Source: Luteibacter jiangsuensis (lineage in GTDB: Bacteria; Pseudomonadota; Gammaproteobacteria; Xanthomonadales; Rhodanobacteraceae). From it: a stretch of 64,000 bases of DNA. The notes below the pieces were generated by a model. The model did not search any database and was not told the origin of the DNA. It worked only from the letters and a program-made list of their open reading frames with translations. This document shows, in pieces, positions 20,441 through 30,120 of the stretch (the first letter of the stretch is position 1; the number at the start of each line of letters is the position of its first letter). Location of the stretch: positions 496,001 through 560,000 of the forward strand of contig NZ_JAUSSK010000003.1 in assembly GCF_030812295.1 (NCBI RefSeq), given 5' to 3'. Made by a program: the position numbers and the translations under genes.

Positions 20441-22298
20441 GTCGAAGAACTCGAGCAGTACTACGCAGCCGGGTATCGCCGAAGGATCCATCGACGTTCG
20501 GAACCAGCCGGGCGCGGACCTGGGTGGGCTTGATCGCAACCCAGATATCGATGCAGGAGGGCTTAAGCCGTTCGACGAGAAGAAGCTCGCGGAACAGCAG
20601 GAGCTCTTCCAGGTAGCGACTCAGGTCGGTTATTCGGCAACCAAAAGCATCGTCACGGAACAGCGCGATGAGGCTAACGAGCGGTTGAACCAGGCGTCTG
20701 CCGCTTACCAGTCTGCCTCCACGGACGAAGAGCAGGCGGCCGCCTTGGCGATGCGGGACGCCGCCATGTCGGACATGAGTCACTGGAGTGATGGCGGCTC
20801 CTACAAGATTGCGACTGACATCCTGGTCGGGACCGTGTCGGCCTACATGGGAGGTGGCAGTGTCGCCGGGGGAGCCGTAGGGGCGTTGTCCGACGACAAA
20901 TTCCTGTCAGCGATAAGCGCTGGACTCCAGCGTAACGGTATTGATGCTGATGTGGCCGAAAAGAGCGGCCTGATGAATCTTGCGGCCATCGGTCTCGGAT
21001 ATGGAGTGGGTTCGCTCGTCGGTGGTGGCTCGACCGCAGCCGCAACCGCTGGGAACGCGCAGGCCTATGGCTACTATGACTATCGTGACGGTCGCGCCCA
21101 GCTCATTCGGTGGGATCCCGACAAGTTGGCATCCGCTACGGGTGGTGACGAGGCAGTCAAGGCGACGCGCGAGCGTATCCTCAACGAGGCCATCAAGAAC
21201 GGCGCTGATCCGGTGGCGTTGGCTGCCGCTTTGTCCACACCAGGAGTGGATGAGAATCTGAGCGGTTTGGCGGTGGTGGAGGCGGCCTCTTACCGCATGT
21301 TCGACGGTGCATCGTTCAACGACCTGTCTGACGCGCAGAAAGCACAGGTCATGGAGAAGGTGGCCGGTTCCGTGACCGTCGGGCCCATCACGACCACGGC
21401 TACGGGTGCGGTCGCGGATTCCGGCTCCGCGCCTCCGCCGAACACGGCTTCGAACGCAATCCAGGGAAGCATCCGGCAATCCGCTGGCGTGGCACTGACT
21501 GGGCTCGTTTCAAACGGAGAAATGGGCGTCGAGAAGGTCGTCAACTGGATTGGTCCAGAGAATGCAGAAGCCCTGGGGTATGCGGTAGCCGTCGCCACGG
21601 CTGGCCCTGCAAAGTTCGGTCTCGGACTTGCGCTGGACAAGTCGGGTATCACAGGCCAGATTCAGGCCGTAAAGCAGGAGTACCTGATCGATCCGGCTGC
21701 TCAATGGATCGGCACGTATGGCTTCGATGCGCAAACTCCCGAGCAGCTGGGCCTTGTGCATCCTGCTTCGAACACCATCGCGTCCGTTACCGTAGACGCG
21801 GGTCTTGCGGTGATCGGCGGCGCGATTCGCGATACGGCCAAGTCGATTGTCCAGCAATCTGACGGCTTCACCGACAAGGTCATATCAGCCGAAGATGGGA
21901 TCGCGGCGATCGAAAGTCGTCCGACCCCGAAGCAATCGGAAATTGACGTGGGGAAAGGCTTGGGTGGCGACGCGCGACCGCAGGTCAGCTATAAAGATGG
22001 CGAAGAAGTGAAGTACGGGACGCCGGGAAGCGTCAGGCCGGACTGGTGCGTCGGTAATACCTGCAGCGTCGAAGTGAAAAACTACAATATCCTGAATAAT
22101 GAGCAGGGGCTCGTGAATAGTGTTGCGACGCAATCCAAGCAGCGTGCCGACAATCTTCCCCAAGGAATGACACAAAAGGTTGTTATCGACGTTCGCGGTC
22201 AAACCGTTGACTTGAGCCAGACGCAGAGAATCATCAAGGCCATCGTCGACAAATCGGGCGGCGCGATAAAGCCCGAGGACATTCAGTTCAAGAGGTGA
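20412..22298 (+). CDS. Orphan CdiA 3' module with PD-(D/E)XK-like nuclease tip
   Basis: Open frame of 628 codons, but the first ten or so come from the IS remnant, so it has no natural N-terminus. From about 20442 it aligns with the full-length CdiA: KNSSSTTQPGIAEGSIDVRN here versus KSSSDTESSVANGTIVVRN there, and LKPFDEKKLAEQQEL versus LKAIFDEKKVRERQEL. A Gly/Ala-rich pretoxin segment follows. The C-terminal 110 residues are a different toxin: VRPDWCVGNTCSVEVKNY supplies an Asp (codon 22041) and E-x-K (22071) like PD-(D/E)XK nucleases, followed by the Q...R...LP pattern and VVIDVRGQ. Lacking signal, TPS and stalk it cannot be secreted as encoded, and is best read as a silent cassette that recombination could fuse to cdiA. 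Confidence 0.82.
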
Positions 22299-22302
22299 TC
22301 GT

Positions 22303-22764
22303 ATGACAGTGGGCTTTATTGGCGGCAGCTATATGTTTGATCTAGGAGATGTCGCGTCGATGGATCAGTTGTCAGTCGTGGTCAAAGATATCTCGGCTGG
22401 AAGCGTACGCGGACAATTGCTTCATGATCAGATATTTCGTACCTACGTAAAGTTGGACGATGTTGACGATGCAGTATCGTTGATGAAGTGCGTCCGCAAC
22501 GAGTTGCGTAAACGGGCTGTCGGCCAGGTCGGTGCGCATGCCGTGAGTGCAGGCGAAAGTGATGGATTTGAAGCCTATTTCAATGCATTCGAGGAGTGTG
22601 CAACGTCATGCCGAGACTTCTATACCAATTGGGGAATACTAAAGCCGGTGCGTGTCGCGCGGATCGATATGCCTGCCTACCTTCAGGATACGGCCAGATC
22701 ACTCGACCTCGTAGATTCATTAGCTGCTGGCGATGAACCATTCTGGAAGAAATTTGCCAGCTAA
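22303..22764 (+). CDS. Probable immunity protein for the orphan nuclease tip
   Basis: 153 residues, 4 bases after the orphan CdiA stop. No signal peptide; mostly helical in appearance, with acidic patches (LDDVDDAVSLMKC, FNAFEECATSCRDF) suited to binding a nuclease. The family is not recognised. Placement directly behind a toxin tip, without its own obvious promoter, is the evidence for an immunity role. If the orphan tip is silent, this gene may persist to protect against siblings carrying that toxin. Confidence 0.7.
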   Translation: MTVGFIGGSYMFDLGDVASMDQLSVVVKDISAGSVRGQLLHDQIFRTYVKLDDVDDAVSLMKCVRNELRKRAVGQVGAHAVSAGESDGFEAYFNAFEECATSCRDFYTNWGILKPVRVARIDMPAYLQDTARSLDLVDSLAAGDEPFWKKFAS

Positions 22765-22856
22765 GACTGGATCATCATACCGAGGCTCGTGATAAGGTCT
22801 TGACTTCGCGCGATTACGTCGCTTTGTCGCACTGCACTGCTCCAAGACGGGGATGC

Positions 22857-23117
22857 ATGATCACACCTGAGTTTGTACGAGAAGAGCAAGGGGAATTCGT
22901 CTTTGTTGCCAATCACAATTTGGAGACGGAGGGGAACGTGGCCAGGAGCATCGACTACAACCGGGCTCGCATACTCCACGCGCGACGGGAACTTCCGTCG
23001 GCGCTTTCTCGTTGCCGACTTATTTACGACATACGTGGGCAGGTGCTATGGCTCGGTGCACTCGAGCGCATAGAACTTGCCCTCGCTGATATTTGCACGA
23101 TTGAGGTCAAGCGCTGA
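22857..23117 (+). CDS. Small protein, possible orphan CDI immunity gene (first of a coupled pair)
   Basis: 86 residues from ATG 22857 (MITPEFVREEQGEF...ADICTIEVKR). No signal peptide and no recognised family. Its TGA overlaps the ATG of the next gene (TGATG), so the two are coupled or were once a single gene. A decayed look-alike of its 3' half appears downstream near 23615-23705. Position behind two CDI toxin/immunity sets suggests a retained immunity gene whose toxin is gone. Confidence 0.5.
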   Translation: MITPEFVREEQGEFVFVANHNLETEGNVARSIDYNRARILHARRELPSALSRCRLIYDIRGQVLWLGALERIELALADICTIEVKR

Positions 23118-23350
23118 TGGGCATGCAACTTGTCTTCGACGCCAGCGATGAGAGTAAACTAGCCGAGACGCTAGCCAGTCACGGAGTGACTTGCGAGATG
23201 TTTCCGATGCCGGATGGCAGGCTAGGGATATCAATTCCCACTCGTGTCGTTGAAGTCGTCGGTGAGTCGACGATGGAAAGTATCCTTGGGTCATTCACGT
23301 ATATAGATCTATGGTCCGGGGGCGTGCGCGAAAAGGTTCGGCACAGGTAA
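23117..23350 (+). CDS. Small protein, possible orphan CDI immunity gene (second of the pair)
   Basis: 77 residues (MGMQLVFDASDESKLAETLA...). Starts inside the stop codon of the preceding gene. No signal peptide or recognised family. Its N-terminal part, LAETLASHGVTCEMFPMP, is echoed by a decayed copy at 23708-23785 (LEELFATGGVPYEVCPVK). Function is unknown; an immunity role is inferred from context. Confidence 0.5.
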   Translation: MGMQLVFDASDESKLAETLASHGVTCEMFPMPDGRLGISIPTRVVEVVGESTMESILGSFTYIDLWSGGVREKVRHR

Positions 23351-23582
23351 TTGCATCCGGAGAGTACGGTGGCGCTGGCGACGACGGATTCCCATCACTG
23401 CATGCACGCAAGGTAATCGGTGCGTCTTTGTCTGGGAAATGGCGATGGTCGGATGCTTCTCGCTGAGCAAGTGAGAGCAGTCGCAGTTCGTCGAAGTCAT
23501 GCGATGGTCTTCTACGACAATCTCGATGCTTCAATAACGCGCATCCCCATCGCACTGCATCCGAGGACTACAGACAGCCAAT

Positions 23583-23785
23583 CGTTGTTTTGTTGCGGTC
23601 GCGCTCGGGATTTTTCTACATGGTTGGCCGAGTCTACGGTTCAGTGCAAGCTATACGCCGAAATCTCTACAGGCTGATGGCCCTGATATCGGGGTCAAGG
23701 CCTTAACGTGGCTCTCGAAGAATTATTCGCTACCGGTGGAGTTCCGTACGAGGTGTGTCCCGTCAAGCTCATTGAATCTTTCTAA
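23583..23785 (+). pseudogene. Decayed second copy of the orphan immunity gene pair
   Basis: Around 23615-23705 the DNA follows the end of the 22857-23117 gene with substitutions and small indels (for example GCTGAT...GGTCAAG near the end). At 23708-23785 a 25-codon frame reading VALEELFATGGVPYEVCPVK matches the start of the 23117-23350 gene. Together they look like a degenerate tandem duplicate. The remaining sequence from 23351 to 23910 shows no intact gene that I can support. Confidence 0.45.
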
Positions 23786-23910
23786 TGTGATCTCGGTCGG
23801 TTTGCTCGCGACGGGATCCCGGCTCCCCTAAAGCTTTCCCCCACCCAGCCGATAAGCCCATCGAACGACCCCCCGGGCGATGCGCGCCAAGGGTCCCAAC
23901 GGTACGGACG

Positions 23911-24228
23911 ATGGCGAAGAAATCCTCCAAAGACACGCCCCGCGCCCCGCTCACGCTGGAGGCGGACCTGCGCATCGGCAGCGCCCCGGCCTTGCGCGAG
24001 ACACTGCTGGCCGTCCTGTCGGCGGGGCAGGCCGTCGAGATCGACGCGGCCGCCGTGGTCCAGACGGACACCGCCGCCCTGCAGGTGCTCGCGGCCTTCT
24101 CGCGCGACGCGCGTGCCGCGGGCGTCCCCGTGGCCTGGACAGGGGTCAGCGACACCCTCCGCCGTGGCGTGTCCACGCTCGGCCTCGATGCTTTGATTGA
24201 ACTGCCGGCCCAAGCCGGCGTGAACTGA
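23911..24228 (+). CDS. STAS-domain protein at the head of the chemotaxis cluster
   Basis: 105 residues with a STAS fold pattern: LTLEADLRIGSAPALRETLLAVL, then VEIDAAAVVQTDTAALQVLAAF, then VAWTGVSDTLRRGVSTLGL. The usual Ser/Thr phosphosite position is occupied by TDTAALQ. Proteins of this kind act as anti-sigma-factor antagonists or signalling switches. Ten bases separate it from cheY, so it is likely co-transcribed and may feed a phospho-switch into the chemotaxis array. Its precise partner is unknown. Confidence 0.85.
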   Translation: MAKKSSKDTPRAPLTLEADLRIGSAPALRETLLAVLSAGQAVEIDAAAVVQTDTAALQVLAAFSRDARAAGVPVAWTGVSDTLRRGVSTLGLDALIELPAQAGVN

Positions 24229-24238
24229 AGGTGCTCCC

Positions 24239-24601
24239 ATGGCAAAGATTCTTGCGGTAGACGATTCGGCTTCCATGCGCAGCATGGTCGCCTTCACCCT
24301 GCGTGGCGCCGGTCACGATGTCGAAGAAGCCGACAATGGCCAGGCGGCCCTGGACTCGGCGGGTAACCACAAGTTCGACCTGATCCTCGCCGACGTGAAC
24401 ATGCCGGTGATGGACGGCATCACGATGGTTCGCGAGATCCGCACGCGTCCGGGTTACAGCGGCGTGCCGATCCTCATGCTGACCACCGAATCCAACCCCG
24501 AGAAGAAGATGGAAGGCAAGGCCGCCGGCGCCACCGGCTGGCTGGTGAAGCCGTTCGATCCCGACCAGCTGCTGGCCACCGTGGCCCGCGTGCTCGGTTA
24601 A
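24239..24601 (+). CDS. cheY: Chemotaxis response regulator CheY
   Basis: 120 residues, a single receiver domain. The acidic pocket is D8/D9 in AVDDSA, the phosphoacceptor is D52 in LADVNMPVMDG, the switch threonine is in LMLTTES (about 82-83), and the lysine is K104 in LVKPFDP. Without an output domain it would bind the flagellar switch when phosphorylated by the CheA encoded 37 bases downstream. The cluster contains no cheZ. Confidence 0.95.
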   Translation: MAKILAVDDSASMRSMVAFTLRGAGHDVEEADNGQAALDSAGNHKFDLILADVNMPVMDGITMVREIRTRPGYSGVPILMLTTESNPEKKMEGKAAGATGWLVKPFDPDQLLATVARVLG

Positions 24602-24638
24602 TCCGTTCCAAGACGTTCCGGCAATCCAGGGTCCACCC

Positions 24639-26603
24639 ATGTCCAAAGTCGATCTGGCGCAATTCCACAAGGCGTTCCACGAAGAGAGCCTCGACGGTCT
24701 CGACGCCATGGAGCAGGCCCTCCTCGCGCTGGACGAGGGCGCCGACGATCCGGAACTGATCAATGTCGTGTTCCGCGCCGCCCATTCGATCAAGGGCGGT
24801 GCGGCGACGTTCGGCTTCACCGACGTGGCCGCCTTCACACACGTGGCGGAAAACCTGATGGACGAGGTCCGCAGTGGCCGCCGTCCGATGGAAAAGGCCG
24901 TGGTGGAGCTGCTGCTCCGCTCGGGCGACACCGTGCGCGACATGCTGGCGTTGTCGATGGCGGGCCAGCCGGCGGCCACCGCCGAGAGCCAGGCCTTGCT
25001 GGCCGAGTTGTCGGCCATGGTGTCCGGTGGTTCCGCCGCGCCGGTGGCCGCGAAGGCCGCCGCACCCGCCGAAGCGATCGAAGGCTGGGACATCGCCTTC
25101 CGTCCGTTCGACTACCTGCTGAAGACCGGCAACGACCCGGCACGCATGTTCCGCGAACTCGCCGCCCTCGGCCCACTGGGCGTCGAATGCGACGCCAGCA
25201 AGCTTCCCCCACTGGCCGACATGGACGCCTCGTCGTCCTACCTCGGCTGGACGCTCCGCCTCGATGCCGGTGCCACGCGTGCGGCTGTCGAGGGCGTGTT
25301 CGACTGGGTGGACGGCGACTGCGACCTCACGCTGACGCCGCGTATCGCCGCGCCGGCACCGGTCGCCGCCGCACCGGCCGCGGCCGCGCCGCCACGCGCC
25401 GTGCGCGAGCCGGCCGCCAACAGCGAATCCAGCTCGGTCCGCGTCGGCATCGAGAAGATCGACACCCTGATCAATCTCGTCGGCGAGCTGGTCATCACGC
25501 AGTCGATGCTCAGCCAGTTCCACGACGGCGTGGACGCATCGCAGCTGGAAATGCTCCGCCATGGCCTCGCCCAGCTCGGGCGCCATACGCGTGAGTTGCA
25601 GGAAAGCGTCATGAGCATCCGCATGCTGCCGATCAGCACGGTGTTCAACCGTTTCCCGCGCCTGGTCCGCGACCTGGCGCAGAAGCTCGACAAGAAGGTC
25701 GTGCTCGACCTCCGTGGCGAGACCACCGAACTGGACAAGACCGTGCTGGAGAAGATCGGCGATCCGCTGGTCCACCTGGTGCGGAACGCCATCGATCACG
25801 GCCTGGAAGTCCCCTCGAAGCGCCTCGCATCGGGCAAGGGCGACACCGGCACGCTGCGCATGGAGGCCTTCCATCGCGGCGGCTCCATCGTGGTGGAAGT
25901 GGCTGACGACGGCGCGGGCCTGAACCGCGACGCCATCGTGGCCAAGGCCATCCAGCGCGGCATCATCGCCTCGGGCGAGGGCATGTCCGACGACGCCGTG
26001 GCCGACCTCATCTTCGAGGCGGGGTTCTCCACCGCCGCCGCCACCACCGATCTTTCCGGCCGTGGCGTGGGCATGGACGTGGTCCGCCGCAACGTCATGG
26101 ATCTGGGCGGTACCGTCGGCATCCGCAGCGTGCAGGGCAGTGGCACGACGTTCACGATCACCTTGCCGCTCACCCTCGCGATCATCGACGGCCTCACCGC
26201 CGCGGTGGGCGAGGAGACCTATATCGTGCCGCTGGTCTCGATCGTCGAATCCGTGCAGGTGAAGCCGGATGCCGTCCGCAGCGTGGCCGGTGGTGGCGAA
26301 CTGTTCCGTTTCCGCGAGCACTGGTTGCCGATCGTCCGCCTGTTCGATGTCTTCGGTTGTGCGGGACGCCGGCGTGCCCTCGACGAGGGTATCGTCATCG
26401 TGGTGGAAGGCGAGGGCACGCGTATCGGCCTGTTCGTCGATGAGTTGATCGGGCAGCAGCAGGCGGTGGTGAAGTCGCTGGAGGCCAATTACCGCCGGGT
26501 GGCCGGGATTTCCGGTGCGACCATCCTGGCCGACGGCTCGGTCGCGTTGATCGCGGATGTGACGGGGCTGGTTCGCATGCAGGGGCGGCGCAAGGCTGCT
26601 TGA
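24639..26603 (+). CDS. cheA: Chemotaxis histidine kinase CheA
   Basis: 654 residues. The Hpt domain carries the phosphorylated His49 in AAHSIKGGAATF. An Ala/Pro-rich linker (about 245-260) precedes the dimerisation helices, then the ATPase domain with N box HLVRNAIDHGLE (about 380), G1 DDGAGLNRD and G2 GRGVGMDVV (about 475). A CheW-like domain (about 515-645) docks CheW and receptors. A typical separate CheY-binding P2 domain is not obvious; the 100-240 region may hold a divergent one. It autophosphorylates and donates phosphate to CheY and CheB. A repeat-containing gap of 319 bases separates it from cheW. Confidence 0.95.
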   Translation: MSKVDLAQFHKAFHEESLDGLDAMEQALLALDEGADDPELINVVFRAAHSIKGGAATFGFTDVAAFTHVAENLMDEVRSGRRPMEKAVVELLLRSGDTVRDMLALSMAGQPAATAESQALLAELSAMVSGGSAAPVAAKAAAPAEAIEGWDIAFRPFDYLLKTGNDPARMFRELAALGPLGVECDASKLPPLADMDASSSYLGWTLRLDAGATRAAVEGVFDWVDGDCDLTLTPRIAAPAPVAAAPAAAAPPRAVREPAANSESSSVRVGIEKIDTLINLVGELVITQSMLSQFHDGVDASQLEMLRHGLAQLGRHTRELQESVMSIRMLPISTVFNRFPRLVRDLAQKLDKKVVLDLRGETTELDKTVLEKIGDPLVHLVRNAIDHGLEVPSKRLASGKGDTGTLRMEAFHRGGSIVVEVADDGAGLNRDAIVAKAIQRGIIASGEGMSDDAVADLIFEAGFSTAAATTDLSGRGVGMDVVRRNVMDLGGTVGIRSVQGSGTTFTITLPLTLAIIDGLTAAVGEETYIVPLVSIVESVQVKPDAVRSVAGGGELFRFREHWLPIVRLFDVFGCAGRRRALDEGIVIVVEGEGTRIGLFVDELIGQQQAVVKSLEANYRRVAGISGATILADGSVALIADVTGLVRMQGRRKAA

Positions 26604-26641
26604 GCCAGCTGTGCTGGCTGTTTGAGGTGGGAGCCGGCCTT

Positions 26642-26723
26642 GTGGGAGCCGACTTTGTCGGCGATGGGTGCTTGCCGAAACCTGGCCCGCTGCCGCGGGA
26701 TCGCCGACAAAGTCGGCTCCCAC
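26642..26723. repeat. REP-like palindromic repeat pair, copy B (between cheA and cheW)
   Basis: Inverted arms at 26642-26665 and 26700-26723 match copy A almost base for base, with an additional half arm just upstream (about 26627-26640). The remainder of the 26604-26922 gap contains further degenerate GAG/GGCTCC-type sequence but no coding frame I can support. The repeat interrupts an otherwise tight operon and could affect transcript folding or stability. Confidence 0.85.
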
Positions 26724-26922
26724 CAGAGCAAGGTTTCTGCCAGAGCAAGGTTCCCTCCAGAACGAGGCTCCCTGCGGGAGTCGGCTCGCCTCTTGGCGCT
26801 CCTGCCGGTGGCTTGGGCTCTTGCCAAATCCGGCGTACTTCGCCCTCAAGTCCCCGCGGCAGCGGCCGATACCCCTGGGGAAGGGGTCCCGAACCGCCGA
26901 TCCGATCCGCCGTGGGAACGAC

Positions 26923-27444
26923 ATGAACCAGCAAGCCAGCTACGCCACCGCTACCGATGCGTCCGACGAGGCCGCGCAGTACCTCACCGTCAACCTCGGC
27001 AGCGAGGAATACGGCGTCGATATCCTCGCCGTTCGCGAGATCCGTGGCTGGACACCGGTCACGCGCATTCCGCAGGCGCCGCCCTATGTGCTGGGCGTGC
27101 TCAACCTCCGTGGCGCCATCGTCCCCGTGCTGGACCTTCGCCTGCGCTTCGGCCTGGCCTCCGAGGAATACACCGCCACCACCGTCTGCGTGATCGTGAT
27201 GGTCGCCGGGCGGCAGTTCGGCGTCGTGGTCGACGCGGTCTCCGACGTGATCGACGTGCTGCCGGGTGCGGTTCGTCCGGTTCCCGATATGGGCACCACG
27301 GTGGACACCGAATACCTCAAGGGCCTGACCTCCGTCGGCGAGCGCATGGTGCTGCTGCTCGACGTGGATCGCCTGTTGCAACCGCAAGACGCCCAGATGC
27401 TCGAGGTCGCCCTGGCCTCGCCGGAAGTGAAAGCCGTCGCCTGA
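26923..27444 (+). CDS. cheW: Chemotaxis adaptor CheW
   Basis: 173 residues from ATG 26923 (MNQQASYATATD). The in-frame sequence upstream is repeat DNA, so the longer reading was rejected. Typical CheW blocks are present: YLTVNLGSEEYGVDILAVREI, PYVLGVLNLRGAIVPVLDLR and FGVVVDAVSDVIDV. It couples CheA to receptors at the membrane array. It is followed 84 bases later by a receptor gene. Confidence 0.94.
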   Translation: MNQQASYATATDASDEAAQYLTVNLGSEEYGVDILAVREIRGWTPVTRIPQAPPYVLGVLNLRGAIVPVLDLRLRFGLASEEYTATTVCVIVMVAGRQFGVVVDAVSDVIDVLPGAVRPVPDMGTTVDTEYLKGLTSVGERMVLLLDVDRLLQPQDAQMLEVALASPEVKAVA

Positions 27445-27528
27445 GCCTACGAACGCGCCGGCGGCCACGGGCCAGCCGGCATGTGATGCCCGGTTTGCCT
27501 TTGCCGCACTTTGCCGATTGGAATCGTG

Positions 27529-29241
27529 ATGAAGAAGTTCAAGTTCAAAGTTCCCGCCCTGACCGTCCGCGGCCGTCTCTACGGCGTACTCGGTTTGCTC
27601 ACGCTCATGCTCCTGGGCGGCGCGGCCGTCGGCCTGGGTGCGATGCACTTCCAGAACGAAGGCATGCGCCAGATCTATCAGGAGGAACTCGTTCCTTCGG
27701 AGATGCTGACCCGCATCAACACGAACTCGCTGATGTCCTTCATCGTGCTGGGTGAAGCCGCTGCGAAGGTCGGCAATCCCGACCAGGTGAAGCAGAAAGT
27801 CGCCGAGTTCCAGAAGTACCAGGCCGACATGAATGCCACCAAGGTGGAGTTCCTGAAGGTTCCGATGTCCGCCGACGTCAAGAAGCTCTACGACAAGTGG
27901 CAGTCGACGAACACGGACTATGATCAGGCGAAGTCCGACATGATCGACGCGCTGAACCAGGGGGATCAGGGCGCTTCCGATGTGCTCGAACTCCAGGTGC
28001 GCCCATTGCTGATGGACCGCCAGAACCAGTTGACCAAGCTGGTCGAAGCCAAGCGCGACGAAGCGGCAGCCATCTACGCCAAGGAGAGCGCACAGTACAA
28101 GACCGTCCGCGCACTCAGCATCACGTCGCTGGCCATCGGCCTGTTCATCTGCCTGTTGATCGCCGTGCTGGTGATCCGGTCGATCATCCGTACCCTTGCA
28201 CAGACGGTGGACGTCGCGCACCAGATCGCCGAAGGCAAGCTGGGTCATGACATCCAGGTCACCCGCAACGACGAGCTCGGCCAGTTGCAGTCCGCATTCC
28301 GTGCGATGGACGAGCGCCTCAGTGCCATCGTCTCGGAAGTGCGCCATGGGTCCGGTTCGGTCAGCACCGCCGCGCAGCAGATCTCGCGCGGCAACGACGA
28401 CCTCTCGCAGCGCACCCAGGAGCAGGCCTCCAGCCTGGAGGAAACCGCTTCGTCGATGGAGGAGATGACCTCCACGGTGAAGCAGAACGCCGAGAACGCC
28501 AGCCACGCCAACCAACTGGCCCGTGGCGCGCGTGAGCAGGCCGAGCGTGGTGGTGAAGTGGTCGCGCAGACGGTCGTCGCCATGCGCGAGATCAACAGCT
28601 CGAGCAAGAAGATTTCCGACATCGTCAGCCTCATCGACGAGATCGCCTTCCAGACCAACCTGCTGGCGCTCAATGCGGCAGTGGAAGCGGCGCGTGCGGG
28701 CGAGCAGGGCCGCGGCTTCGCCGTCGTGGCGACCGAGGTGCGCAACCTCGCCGGCCGCTCGGCCAACGCCGCCAAGGAGATCAAGGGCCTCATCAACGAC
28801 AGCGCGAGCAAGGTCAAGACGGGTTCCGAACTGGTCGACCAGTCGGGCAAGGCCCTGGCCGAGATCGTCGAGAGCGTGAAGAAGGTGACCGACATCGTCG
28901 CCGAGATCGCCGCCGCCAGCTCCGAGCAGTCCGCCGGCATCGACCAGGTGAACCACGCCGTGCTGCAGATGGACGAGATGACCCAGCAGAACGCCGCGCT
29001 GGTCGAGGAATCGGCCGCCGCCGCGCGTGCCATGCATGAGCAGGCCACCGAGCTCAGCCGCCAGGTCGCCTTCTTCCAGATCGCCGGCCAGGCCTCCGCC
29101 AAGGCGGCAGGCAAGGGCGTCCGCAAGGACGTGGCCAAGGAAGAGATGGAAACCGTGTTCGCCGCCGTGCGCAGCGCCCCGGCGCCGCGTGCACCGCGTC
29201 CGGCGGAGTCCGCCGACGCCGGTGCGTGGAAGGAGTTCTGA
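27529..29241 (+). CDS. Methyl-accepting chemotaxis protein with C-terminal WxxF tether
   Basis: 570 residues from ATG 27529. TM1 (about 19-42) and TM2 (about 198-218) bracket a four-helix-bundle-type periplasmic sensor. A HAMP domain (about 219-272) and the signalling domain follow, with the hairpin [21 protein letters not shown] and Glu/Gln-rich methylation helices ([20 protein letters not shown]). The protein ends GAWKEF, which fits the W-x-x-F pentapeptide that tethers CheR/CheB in other bacteria. It stops 3 bases before cheR. The ligand cannot be inferred. Confidence 0.94.
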   Translation: MKKFKFKVPALTVRGRLYGVLGLLTLMLLGGAAVGLGAMHFQNEGMRQIYQEELVPSEMLTRINTNSLMSFIVLGEAAAKVGNPDQVKQKVAEFQKYQADMNATKVEFLKVPMSADVKKLYDKWQSTNTDYDQAKSDMIDALNQGDQGASDVLELQVRPLLMDRQNQLTKLVEAKRDEAAAIYAKESAQYKTVRALSITSLAIGLFICLLIAVLVIRSIIRTLAQTVDVAHQIAEGKLGHDIQVTRNDELGQLQSAFRAMDERLSAIVSEVRHGSGSVSTAAQQISRGNDDLSQRTQEQASSLEETASSMEEMTSTVKQNAENASHANQLARGAREQAERGGEVVAQTVVAMREINSSSKKISDIVSLIDEIAFQTNLLALNAAVEAARAGEQGRGFAVVATEVRNLAGRSANAAKEIKGLINDSASKVKTGSELVDQSGKALAEIVESVKKVTDIVAEIAAASSEQSAGIDQVNHAVLQMDEMTQQNAALVEESAAAARAMHEQATELSRQVAFFQIAGQASAKAAGKGVRKDVAKEEMETVFAAVRSAPAPRAPRPAESADAGAWKEF

Positions 29242-29244
29242 TCG

Positions 29245-30120
29245 ATGAGCGCGCTCGTCAACAACGGCGATACCGTCGGGCTGGCGAGCGCGACGGGGCC
29301 TAGCCTCGGCGAAGCCGAATTCACCTTCCTCCGCGAGTTCGTGCTGCAGCACTGCGGTATCTCGCTCGGCGAACACAAGCGCCAGCTGGTCCAGGGGCGC
29401 CTGCTCCGCCGGCTTCGCGCGCTGGGCCTCTCCGGCTTCGCCGGCTACTGCGACCTGCTGCGCCGCGATCCCGCGTCCGAACTCGGCGAACTGGCCAGCT
29501 GCATCAGCACGAACGTCACCTCGTTCTTCCGCGAGATGCACCACTACGACATGCTCGTGGACGAGCTCCTGCCACGCTGGCTGGAGGAAAAGCGCGGCGG
29601 CGGCCGCCTGCGCATCTGGTCCGCGGGTTGCTCCACGGGTGAAGAACCGTATGCCATCGCGATGGTGCTCGCCGAGGCGCTCGAGCGCACCGGTGCCAAC
29701 GTCGATGCGAAGATCCTCGCCACCGACCTCTCACCGCAGGCCCTCGAGGCCGCGCGCAAGGGCATGTACGCGATCGACCGCCTTGGCGGCGTCAGCGATG
29801 CCCGGCGCAAGCGTTGGTTCCTGCGTGGTGAAGGTGCCTACGACGGCTATGCGCTGGTGCATCCGCGCCTGCGCGAGCTGGTCTCCATCCAGCCGTTGAA
29901 CCTGCTGCACGAGTGGCCGATGCAAGGCCGGTTCGACGCGATCTTCTGCCGCAACGTCGTCATCTACTTCGACAAGCCGACCAAGCAGCGCCTGTTTTCC
30001 CGTTATGCCGGCATGCTGGAAAGCCGCGGCTACCTGTTCCTCGGTCACTCGGAATCCATGTACGGACTGTCCGAGGACTTCGACCTGATCGGCCGGACGG
30101 TCTACCGGAAGCGTACATGA
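29245..30120 (+). CDS. cheR: Chemotaxis protein methyltransferase CheR
   Basis: 291 residues. An N-terminal helical CheR domain (about 20-75, FLREFVLQHCGISLGEHKRQ) is followed by the SAM-dependent methyltransferase fold with WSAGCSTGEEPYAIAM (about 122-138) and FCRNVVIYFDKPTKQRL (about 232-250). It methylates receptor glutamates. The stop overlaps the cheD start (ATGA at 30117-30120). Confidence 0.95.
   Translation: MSALVNNGDTVGLASATGPSLGEAEFTFLREFVLQHCGISLGEHKRQLVQGRLLRRLRALGLSGFAGYCDLLRRDPASELGELASCISTNVTSFFREMHHYDMLVDELLPRWLEEKRGGGRLRIWSAGCSTGEEPYAIAMVLAEALERTGANVDAKILATDLSPQALEAARKGMYAIDRLGGVSDARRKRWFLRGEGAYDGYALVHPRLRELVSIQPLNLLHEWPMQGRFDAIFCRNVVIYFDKPTKQRLFSRYAGMLESRGYLFLGHSESMYGLSEDFDLIGRTVYRKRT

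Noticed and set aside
26395-29544. A 1049-codon minus-strand open frame opposite the che genes
   Set aside because: It spans cheW and the receptor gene, both clearly coding on the plus strand. Its translation is His/Arg/Asp-rich without motifs.
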